Source of the DNA: Trachythela sp. YZ-2020
Lineage: Eukaryota > Cnidaria > Anthozoa > Malacalcyonacea > Clavulariidae
DNA length: 64,000 nt
Direction of reading: 5' to 3'
NCBI GenBank assembly: GCA_016169945.1
Contig: JADLSH010000193.1
Location: 2,542,001-2,606,000 of the forward strand
A program made the position numbers and the translations under genes. Positions 55,664 through 64,000 of the stretch are shown one piece after another (the stretch's first letter is position 1; every line of letters starts with the position of its first letter). The notes beneath the pieces are model-generated. The model made no database searches and was not told where the DNA came from. It was given only the letters and a program-made list of their open reading frames with translations.

Positions 55664-56097
55664 GCTTCTATAGTGACATAGCAAGTTGGATACTTGAGGA
55701 ATATGGTAAACATGGCCGACTTTCAGAAAACTCAAGGTTAACACGGGTTCATTTCCATTGTTTGTATGTTCACATCTTGGCTGTTCTTCCACAACATTGG
55801 AGTTCAAATGAAGCAAGTGTTACCAAAGGGGCTTGGACAGCTTTCTCTCAGGCATGTGACACCGAGGTGGCCAATAGTGACAAGGCTGAACTGAGAATTC
55901 CAAGTGAATTTAATACTTCTTTGCTATCACCAAATACTATTCAATTTGATTTGGATAATCCTATATCGGTAGTATCTAATGATATGATTAGCTTATATAT
56001 TAGCCCAGTTTTAGTGTGTAAACGACCGCTCAAGACTGTAGGTTTAGGTGATGCTATTTCAGCGTCTGGTCTTTTGTATAATGTATTTAACGAGTAG
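55664..56097 (+). CDS. ADPGK: ADP-dependent glucokinase, last coding exon, copy B
   Basis: Acceptor TTTCTTTGTTGTTTAG, stop TAG 56095-56097, fully open. It keeps the catalytic GLGD block (KTVGLGDAISASG) and VHFHCL. Replacements relative to A, by eye: S/L in DSDNP, E/D in SNEMI and R/S in MIRLY. Its 3' flank is the same as A's, but the position equivalent to the AATAAA at 30081 reads AATACA near 57150. Status (alternative exon, inert duplicate or allele) cannot be decided from sequence alone. Confidence 0.85.
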
Positions 56098-56571
56098 CTT
56101 TAGATAGAACATGTTTGAAAGTGGTGGGTTTGGGAAATACAACGGCAACGTCAATGACAACAGCAATATCAACAATAGCATTTTTACTCTCATGCTTCGG
56201 TCAAACGAGAACAAGAGTTGCATCAGACTTGACCACGCCTACCGGTTAAACGTGCAAAAACTCTCATCAACTCTCATCAAAATTTGAACCCGCTCAAAGT
56301 TGATAAGAGTGCACGAGAGAGTTGATCAGAGTTGGCGGTCAAACGCGAGAGAGTTGCAACTCTCATCAACTCTCATCCTCGTTTGACCGTGTTTTAAGGC
56401 AAAGGCGACTATATAAATTGTATTTCCCTGAGCATTCCAGTACACTGTTGTCGTTCAAACTGCATGTAACGTTATTTACATCATTTCGACGTCTCATTAA
56501 GCGCCAACACTTATAGAACGTTCGAAGTCGTTTAGGGTGTTATATTTGAATTCACTGACAAGTGCTACATA

Positions 56572-57118
56572 AAGTCCCGTACAGACGAGCAAGTTTTCCT
56601 TGACAAGTTCCTTGACGGGTTTATTTGTTCGTGTGTACGGCAAACAAGTATTTTCGATCAATTTTTCCTTGGCAAGTTTTACGAGCCCGCATATTCACGA
56701 CACAAATGAATACTTCATATAGTATACCTATGCTCGAGTATACCTATACTGCGCATTTCCTTGACAAGTTTTCCTTGTCAGCCGTACACAAACAAGAGAG
56801 AGCGAGCTTTAATATTTAGTATACATGAACATTTTGAAGGAGTTCCTTGCATCACGATCGGGCAGGAAGCCTCGCAGGTTAGGCCAGGATAAAAGGGGGT
56901 TTTCCGGGACACTTAGAGCTCACCCCACTCCTTCAAAACTTCATGTTATACTAAATATTAAACCTCGCTCTCTCCGTGTATTAGACTATAAAGCGTTCGC
57001 AAGCCTCTGCGGAGGAGAGTGATCTTGTAAACAAGTCTCCTTGTCATGTTAAGGAAAACTTGTCAATAAGGGCAAATGAAACTTGTGAAGTAAAACCTGC
57101 TCGTCTGTACGGGGCTTA
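56572..57118. mobile_element. Inverted-repeat MITE, copy B, with a nested fold-back insertion
   Basis: Same ends as 29697-30042. The copy is about 200 bp longer because of an insertion at about 56797-56985. Its arms, GAGCGAGCTTTAATATTTAG and CTAAATATTAAACCTCGCTC, with TGAAGGAGT / ACTCCTTCA inside, are inverted. Block A lacks this insertion. Confidence 0.8.
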
Positions 57119-57324
57119 AGACTTTTTTTAAAGGAAGATAAATCCTTATATAAGAGGCAAATACACTTTTAGTAATGTATGCTTTTGGTCGAATACAAAA
57201 AAGTAAGCTTAAGTAATTTTGTTTTATGCCGTTTCCGTGTTAACGTATGTCTCAGACTACGGACCACTGATCTGGAAATGAAACTGGATTTAGTATCTAT
57301 TGTGGCCGGAAGATAGCCATTAGG

Positions 57325-57555
57325 GAGCTTTAGCAATGACTACGAGTACGAGATTCGTCATTTTCGCGTGTTGTTTGCATACGCCATCTCGCAAAAGTCG
57401 TAGTCGTCGGGCTTTTGAGTACGAGATTTATCAAAATTCTCGTAGTCAAAAGCCGAACGACTACGACTTTTGCGAGATGGCGTATACAAACAACACGGCG
57501 TTTGGCGCGAAAATTACGAATCTCGTAGTCGTTCTCGTAGTCATTGCTAAAGCTC
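57325..57555. mobile_element. Near-perfect fold-back element, 231 bp
   Basis: The arms GAGCTTTAGCAATGACTACG and CGTAGTCATTGCTAAAGCTC, with inner TTTGCATACGCCATCTCGCA / TGCGAGATGGCGTATACAAA and AAAAGTCGTAGTCGT complements, leave a short loop. The sequence is rich in (C)GTAGTC repeats. It lies within the copy-2 repeat of 16550-16975. Confidence 0.85.
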
Positions 57556-57656
57556 TCTAATACTGAGGGACCAACTGACAACATTTTTAGCGTATTATGG
57601 TAGAAATGTTTTGCAGAGAGATACTTTATGTGTATAAATAATGTAGTAATCTGGTA

Positions 57657-58217
57657 CAGTGGAACCTCCAGTAAGCGGACAACCGGGAGATGTGCGCTTT
57701 TGGGAGGTCATTAATATTCAGTTGATAATTAATCATTTTAATATATCAGTCCTTTTATTAAGGAGTGCGTGCGAACTCAAAAGAACAAAATATCTTCGAC
57801 TTCACAAATTAGTGACGTTTTCCCGACAAAAAATACTTTGCACTAAATCTTGTTGTATGTACGTTTGCTCCCGTCCTGCCAAGCAGATATGTGTTCGAAA
57901 TTTCGAGTCTAGTTGAAATTCCGTGTTTAAATATTCTGGGGTGACCGATTTTCACAATAGAAGGCGCATTTTTGCCTCCTATGATTCAATTTTAGGCCAC
58001 CCAGGGTAATTCAACACAACATTTGATGAAGACTATTTGAACAGGAGTAGAATGCAAACTCTCCGCTTATAGGAGGTTATAATGCAATTTGGGGTTTTCG
58101 TTTTGGTGTCCGCGTCCGCGTCCGCTTATGGGAGGTGTCCGCTTAAAGGAGGTCTTAAATGTACAAGAATGGTGTCCGCTTACCAGACTACCAGAGGTGT
58201 CCGCTTACGAGAGGTTA
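57657..58217. mobile_element. Tigger/pogo-like MITE relic (CAGTGGAACCTC end)
   Basis: The left end ACAGTGGAACCTCCAGTAAG, then CGGACAACCGGGAG, is the sequence style of pogo/Tigger-type termini. The right part holds several inverted relatives (TGTCCGCTTATGGGAGGT, GTCCGCTTAAAGGAGGT, GTCCGCTTACGAGAGGT). The exact right end is eroded. Confidence 0.65.
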
Positions 58218-58679
58218 AAGTTTGAAGACGCTATAAGATGAAATAGAGACAATTCCCTGTATATTTGATCCCTCAGTAATGGCGGGTTTCTAATGTCTAG
58301 CAATGTTTAACTGCCTTCATTTTCTGCACCAGTGAATAATAGGTTGCGCTATCCAGTCTACTTTTCAGATCAGTGGGTCGGACGGATTCATAATCGCGTA
58401 CGCAAATTTGCGCGATTCCATTTGTTCGCACGGGAATTCGTACAGTTATCCAGGGGGTGAACAAAAAATATCTTATTTTCTGAGACCGCAAGGGAACATG
58501 AAAACATTTTCTGTGAGTTATCGACAGTTCAGTACTACTGGAGTTGTGTGTTTAATTTTCTATATTGGATTTCTGTTACGTTTCTACACGTTGGAATAGT
58601 TAGGGTTAATATTTGATCAGATTAGGTTCAATGGCTACACTTTTTGAGCTACTTGTAATGAACAAGGGGCCAAGACCAA

Positions 58680-59335
58680 AGGCATACTTCTTTCTAAGTT
58701 GCGTTTTTCGCAACTGCTCCTGGCTAGGTCTAAAAATGTATATAAATTTCCGTTCGAGTATTCCATCTACTAACACCTACTATTAATCCCATACATATAC
58801 ATACATATACATATATTATATTATTCAGCACACTCCCCGTCGGGGCTTTTCAGTGATCTATTACATCAGTATTTCGCTTACCTATATTATGTACGTAGCC
58901 TACACTATATATTTTTACAACAATTGTGATATTACTTTCCTAATCTATATATCCTAACCCACCCAGTCAGCTTTCCCGGCGGGAGGAAACCGGAGTGCCC
59001 GGAGAAAACCCACGACTTTCGGCAGAGCGTTGACTTACTCTTTTCACATGAGTAGAGTCCCCAGCGAGAATCGAACGAGATGCCGAGAAAAATCTTGATA
59101 TTTACCCATACACCATATACTGGCATCACTCCCATCATATATACCGAACTTGTGGTTGATGCTCAGCAGCTGGACTCTGTAGCTCAGTTGGTTGGAGCGC
59201 TGCACCGGAATCGCAGGCCGTTGGTTCAATTCCTGCCAGAGGGCCTAAGTTGCATTTTTCGCAACTGCTCCTGGCTAGGTCTAAAAAATGTATATAAATT
59301 TCCGTTCGGGTATTCCATCTACTAACACAAACTTC
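58680..59335 (+). mobile_element. SINE family 2 copy interrupted by a SINE family 1 copy
   Basis: The family-2 tail (AACTGCTCCTGGCTAGGTCT, CGTTCGAGTATTCCATCTAC) and the continuing body (CGAACGAGATGCCGAGAAAA...) are contiguous at 42000-42190. Here they are separated by about 280 bp carrying SINE family 1 in minus orientation. The tRNA-like part TCTGTAGCTCAGTTGGTTGG...CAATTCCTGCC is at 59173-59240, followed by another tail to about 59330. Confidence 0.82.
58820..59075 (-). mobile_element. SINE family 1 copy, inserted in SINE family 2
   Basis: The minus strand matches the body of 11041-11372 (CCGGAGTGCCCGGAGAAAAC as its complement, TTTCGGCAGAGCGTTGAC, CACTCCCCGTCGGGGCTTTT). The tRNA-like head is truncated at 59075. 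ATACATATACATACATAT at about 58792-58812 is its tail. Confidence 0.82.
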
Positions 59336-59600
59336 TACCTGCATGTTAAACCGTCTACTTCATTTGGCTGTTTTAACTTTTAATATTTTCTTTTGCTGTT
59401 GAAAAATTCTTTCTGCTGATATAAAAACATGTGTGGTACCAATAGTCCCATGGTCCGCTATTTTTTCCATCCGTGCCATTAGCCGTGATCAATTCGTCCG
59501 GTTTCATGCGTATCGGATTTGTGGGCCGTTTCAGAAAGCTATCAAGTATAGTGTAAACACCTCAGTTTTGTACCGTTGCAAAATGCTATTCGATACAGTT

Positions 59601-60505
59601 CGGTAATCTTCGAGTTAAGCCCTTCGAGTTAAAAGCCCTCCGAGTTAAGCCCTTTTCGAGTTAAGCCCCGACCACGCCCTAACCACACCTAGGACACATC
59701 CATTTACGTCAAGGGCTTAACTCGAAGAAAGAAACACAATTTGGACCCTTCGAGTTAAGTCCCGGGGATTAATTCGAGGTCGGTCAAGAAATTTGATGCC
59801 CGAGTTAAGACCCTACATTCGAAGCATGTAAACGAGTGACGGAAATGAAAGCATGTCGGTCTAGCTTTATTTCATGAAAAGAAAGTGGGTTTTTTTCGAA
59901 ATGGCGGGGAAAATTTAAAGAAACAGCCCTATAACTTAATACAAATTATCCAGAACATTTAATGCTTGGGCACAGGACCTACAGCATATGTTTTAAAGGG
60001 TCAAAACCTGGCATTTTCCCGCGCTCTGACACAATTTTCGACACAGGATAATTCTTGATACACGCACAGCGAAGGACGCATATTACTATATTATGCACCA
60101 TTAAACGAAAACATACATTATATATGAAACACACAACTTTCGAAAACGAATTGCAATAATCTCCCAATATTTATGTTAGAATAGTTGTTCACTAAAGACT
60201 GGACCACTGATAACTATGCATGAATATATAGGACAGGGAGGGCGACAGGCGACTCAAATTTGCGTGGCTCATTTACATGCCTCAAATGTCGGGGCTTAAC
60301 TTGAGCATCTAATTTCTTGACAGACTTCGAGCTAAGCCCCAGGGCTTAATTAACTCGAAATGCCCAAAATGTTTTTCATACTTCGAGTGAAGCCCTTGAC
60401 GAAAATGGGTGCGTCCAGGGTGCGGTTAGGGCGTGGTCGGGGCTTAACTCGAAAAGGGCTTAACTCGGAGGGCTTAACTCGAAGGGCTTAACTCGAAGAT
60501 TACCG
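59601..60505. mobile_element. Long-TIR element built from TTCGAGTTAAGCCC repeats
   Basis: The ends CGGTAATCTTCGAGTTAAGC and GCTTAACTCGAAGATTACCG are exact complements. The arms (~240 bp) contain at least seven copies of CGAGTTAAGCCC per arm and the GACCACGCCCTAACC / GGTTAGGGCGTGGTC block. The ~400-bp centre is non-coding. Target duplication unclear. Confidence 0.88.
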
Positions 60506-61384
60506 ACCTCACATATCAAATATTAACTTTTCCTTAGGTCGTTCGTACAAAAAACCAACGAGCGAAGTCGACAAAACTAAATGACAAAATGCTATAACTG
60601 ACTATATCATAATACTAATAATAGAAGCTGTTAGTATTAACCCAAAAACTGCACACAAAAGGTAGCGTGACTCCGTATTGGAAGTAACGAAACTTGATGT
60701 GAAAGTGTTCCGGTGGGGCGAAGACTCAAAATGGCCATCAAAATGAGTGACTTCCTCGTGTGTCTTTGCTATAAAATTGTGAGCGAAATAATAAATGTGT
60801 CAACTTAAAAACTATAAATAATTTTAGTTCACAAGTTCAAGAAATAGTGTCATGCAAGAAAATGAACCAAAGGTGACATACGGAACCATGCAAGAATATA
60901 TTTCGTAGGTTCATTTGATCCACATTTTTGTCTATATCTTTTTTTGCGTAGCATGAAAATTTTTTGCGTAAACATTAAACTTTTTGATTTACTCAAAAGA
61001 TTAATGACATTAAGAACCTTATATTCCTGGGAATTTTCTTATATTTTTGGTCTAAACTTGTGTAATTAAGTGCTCGATACATCCCCGTACATTCTTAATA
61101 CTTTTTATACGATAGATTCTGGTCTACCCGTTTGTCTAGTTTCCGTGTTTGTTTCCCTTATCTTGAATGTGTAAATGGCCATATTTTTAGTTCAAAGTTG
61201 GAAATTAAATTTCTCGCCATTTTTAGTTCGCGCGCATGCGCAGACGGTTTTCCGCCGTGTTTGTAAACATAGTCTCAATTACATGTTTATGATTCAATTA
61301 CAAAATTTAGTTTGGAGATAAGTGACGAAATAACCAGGGAAAATTTATTTTTGTTCGCATCTTCTCAAGAAAGTGTGTTCGCAA
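60506..61384. other. Gene-free stretch, nothing recognised
   Basis: AT-rich. No supported coding, tandem or inverted structure. Confidence 0.5.
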
Positions 61385-61655
61385 AAGGCTTGCAGCAAGC
61401 TTGTCAACAAGTTGTAACAATTTTATCATTTAATCAAGTTGCTACAAGGTTGTCACTCACAATTCACAACTTGTTAACAAGTTGCTGAATTGCAGGACGA
61501 TAACAAGTTGTTGAAACGACATGCAACAATTATGTCTGTTGAGTCAACAACCTTGTAGCAAGTTGTCAAAGGCGGCGTTGACAACTTGTCAACAAGCTGA
61601 AAACAAGCAGTGCAAACACATCCTGATAACAAGTTGTACTGTTGAAACAGCATTG
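61385..61655. repeat. Cluster of CAACTTGT / ACAAGTTG words in both orientations
   Basis: More than ten copies of ACAAGTTG or CAACTTGT and close variants occur within 270 bp (for example AACAAGTTGCTGAATTGC, GACAACTTGTCAACAAG). The left part (CAACAAGTTGTAACAATTTT) and right part (GATAACAAGTTGTACTGTTG) form imperfect inverted pairs. Confidence 0.7.
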
Positions 61656-61834
61656 GTACAAGTATGTAAATGAATTCATTTTTTCCATCATCTGTTTTTA
61701 TTTCAGCCAAAAACAATGTATAGTTTCTTTGCACTAATATATATTGTATATATGAGTTTTATATCTTCTAGCCTGGTTGTTACGTCACTTAATTAAGTCA
61801 AATTATGAAACAAGATGCACGATGTTTTTAGTCA

Positions 61835-62190
61835 TCCCCGAGCCGGCGCGAAGCGCCGTGCGAGGGTACTAATTCCGCTCGGAGATTTACACCCGGGTAT
61901 GTGAAAACATTGTGGAATGCAAAGTCGTCCGCCATTTTTTTTTGTCATGGACGGGACGGTTTTGTAAGTTATGCGCATGCGCAAGTTCAAGCCGAGAGAA
62001 GATTTCCATCACAGACCATTTTGCAAACTTTTTTCAAAAATAGTTTTGCACTCATTTTATAAGTAAGTCTCTATGTAAGTAAACAAGATAAATGAAAATT
62101 ACTTAGAGGACAAATTAACAAGAGGAAAAACAGTCGAAAGACCGAAAAAGGAGCGTTTTAAACAGGCAAGTGTCTATTTTGCATGTTTGC
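61835..62190 (+). repeat. Interspersed repeat family copy (partner at 8080-8515, opposite strand)
   Basis: Contains AGCCGGCGCGAAGCGCCGTG, GGGTACTAATTCCGCTCGGA, GGAATGCAAAGTCGTC, GCGCATGCGCAAG and GAAAAACAGTCGAAAGACCG, in the order expected from the complement of 8080-8515. Confidence 0.75.
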
Positions 62191-62934
62191 TTTGCCGATT
62201 TGAACATAGCATGCAGTATAGTTTGTGAATTTGAAAATGTGTAGATCATTCTGCGTGGTCAATACAACATTGATTGATCGTTAAGAGCATTTTAGTATCG
62301 ATTCAAATATGTTATAGAAAAATAAAAAACATTAAATCTCAAAAACTTCATTGCAAAAGCAAGTGCGAAATATAAAAATACTCCTCGAAAAGCAGTTGAA
62401 GTTTTTTGAAAATTTCGAAACGTTTTGTGAACGTCTAAGGTTGAATGTTACAGTAAATAAAAGCTAAAAGAGTACATAATAGCATATACCCACTTTATAT
62501 AGTTGGCAATTGATAATTTTATAGTTAAAAACAAAACAATATTTTGTACAAATTAAAATATAAAAAATATACAATGTTGCGTGTTACCATGGTTACATTC
62601 GTCGACTCAGTACTTCATGTTACAATAACTTTTGGGGAGTAAATTGTTTGGTGCAAATGGGCGAGGGGTTCTGCATGCATGTATTTCTAGTTAATATCAC
62701 AGAAATTAGTAAGGTACGAAGAATTTAAAAGGTGTTTGTAGCACGAAAACAGCTTCAATAAAATTCGAAAGCGCGGCAGTCTACTAACCCCTTATACGAC
62801 GGCCAACCTTTCTAATAGCACGAATAGCCACAAACACAACATTGAAAGGGGGTGGGGTCGTGGGGAAGGTGTTTAAGACGAGAGATAATAAGCCAATTCG
62901 TAAGGTCGACTGCGTATTCAAATGACGCGTAACC
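62191..62934. other. Gene-free stretch, nothing recognised
   Basis: AT-rich. No supported feature. Confidence 0.5.
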
Positions 62935-63150
62935 AACTGAGCTACAGAGTCCAATTACTGAGCATTAACCCCAAATTCGTGTATATATGATGGGAGTGAG
63001 CACCGGAATCGCAGGGCCGCAGGTTCGATTCCTGCTAGAGGCCCTAAAGTTGCATTTCTCGGTTTTCCCTGGTTAGGTTTAAAAATGTATAATTATAAAT
63101 TTTCGTTCGAATATTCCATCTACAAACACCTTCTACTTGAGGGACTCCCG
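62935..63150. mobile_element. SINE family 2 copy with internal inversion
   Basis: The left half (ACCAACTGAGCTACAGAGTC...TATATGATGGGAGTGAG, to about 62999) is family 2 on the minus strand. From CACCGGAATCGCAGGGCCGC (63000) onward it is on the plus strand, through GTTCGATTCCTGC to the tail TTCGAATATTCCATCTACAA. Confidence 0.75.
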
Positions 63151-63276
63151 CTTTTACTCATTGGCAAGCGTGTTGAACGAAGCCCTGCCTACTTGTTTAA
63201 AATCTCAAGAACATCACTTGAAAGGTTTAATTCGCACGTTTATTTCAACACTCAGCGCTGTGGAAAATAGATCGAA

Positions 63277-63298
63277 GGTATATATATATATATATATA
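63277..63298. repeat. (TA)n microsatellite
   Basis: About eleven TA units in an otherwise gene-free stretch (63150-63790). Confidence 0.85.
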
Positions 63299-63789
63299 GT
63301 CAAATCTACAGACATGCATGTTTCGCCGTTCAACGGCTCGTCAGTGCAGCTTGTAACGCAGTCTAGATGCGAGTGACTTCGTATTTATACACCATACTCT
63401 TGCCCTCACCAAGCGCATGTGGTACAATACTCAGACACATGCGCATCCAGACATGTCGTGAAGTGTCTTGGGGCCAGAGTGCTCAAACGACCACAAGGGA
63501 AGTGAGCTTTTGCATTATAGCTTATATATATATGAACGGCGAAAGGGACTGCTCGCAGTCTACTGACTCCCATACCCACCCCTCCTCCCCAACCTAATGT
63601 TGCAATCATGCTGCCGAACCAATGATTCAGACGTCGAATATCTGCCATACCTCATTCTTGAATTGTACAGGGTTCCCAGTACGGTCTTTGAAAAACCTTT
63701 AATTTAAAGTCCTTGAATTTGAAAAATAGAACCTTGAAAGTTAATTGAGCTTCTCGAACTTGAAGTCCCGGAATTTCCTTCCAGCTGCG

Positions 63790-63955
63790 TTGAAAATACT
63801 TGAAACTTGTTCAAGGCAAAGCTTTCTCCACGGGTAACCAGTAAATGATATATGTAGGCGGAATGTAATCATGCATGCTCATGTAATCATGCCAGGGTTT
63901 ATAAATTTTCCTTTTTGGTGTCAATGAATATCAAGTCTTTAGCTGCCAAATAATA
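63790..63955 (+). repeat. Far flank of duplication block B
   Basis: TTGAAAATACTTGAAACTTG and GCAAAGCTTTCTCCACGGGT through TCAATGAATATCAAGTCTTT match 30117-30140 and 30335-30470. The block A order is thus resumed after the 57210-63790 interval. Confidence 0.82.
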
Positions 63956-64000
63956 CCTTACTTCTATCATTGCGATCAAAATATGCCCAAATACTGGGAT

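Larger units (their letters stand above)
46065..57210 (+). repeat. Segmental duplication block B
   Basis: Counterpart of block A (22073-30470). Private features: the 3.1-kb insert in the MITE, the BEL/Pao deletion, the 3-kb TTAA element, the nested fold-back near 56800, and a break at about 57210 after GCTTTTGGTCGAA. The block A continuation reappears at about 63790 (TTGAAAATACTTGAAACTTG). Confidence 0.88.

Noticed and set aside
57336..57584. Frames of 74 and 84 codons on opposite strands
   Set aside because: Both come from the near-perfect palindrome 57325-57555 read in each direction.

Overview
The window is eukaryotic, AT-rich and repeat-dense. It holds intron-split coding sequence with good GT/AG splice sites, tRNA-derived SINEs, CR1/L2-like LINEs, BEL/Pao LTR elements and very many miniature inverted-repeat elements (MITEs). 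That mix, an intronless orphan rhodopsin-like receptor and an ADP-dependent glucokinase gene point to a metazoan, most likely a cnidarian (anthozoan). The taxon is an inference from sequence style; no database was searched.

Only two host loci are clear. (1) A class A GPCR is present in tandem: an intact copy at 9191-10132 (+) and a broken copy at 4042-4920 (+) with two frameshifts and a deletion. (2) An ADP-dependent glucokinase (ADPGK) gene on the + strand has coding exons at 14813-15041, 17261-17326, 20430-20649, 26147-26458 and 28827-29260. All four junctions between these exons agree in phase. The first coding exon was not found. The last two exons recur, open and with the catalytic motifs kept, at 51137-51448 and 55664-56097. 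The gene therefore has one upstream exon set and two possible 3' exon pairs.

Layout. 1-811: edge of a DUF4371/hAT-type transposase (-). 0.8-10.2 kb: GPCR duplication, with MITEs in copy 1 whose empty sites can be read in copy 2, and a decayed BEL/Pao element between the copies. 10.2-20.7 kb: SINE, long-inverted-repeat elements and ADPGK exons. 21-30.5 kb: duplication block A, made of a BEL/Pao element interrupted by a hAT-type MITE, a solo LTR and a LINE, followed by the last two ADPGK exons. 30.5-46 kb: sequence outside the duplication, with several LINEs, a minisatellite that appears to have grown from a LINE 3' end, hAT-type and long-TIR elements, SINEs and a CXC-type repeat-protein fragment. 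46-57.2 kb: duplication block B, with the same order as A but private insertions. 57.2-64 kb: more MITEs and SINEs, then the far flank of block B resumes at about 63.8 kb.

The main result is the A/B segmental duplication (about 2% exon divergence counted by eye). Copy-specific insertions can be dated relative to it from their empty sites. The alternative is two haplotypes placed in tandem by the assembly. I found no operon-like gene system, CRISPR array or other clearly new functional system.
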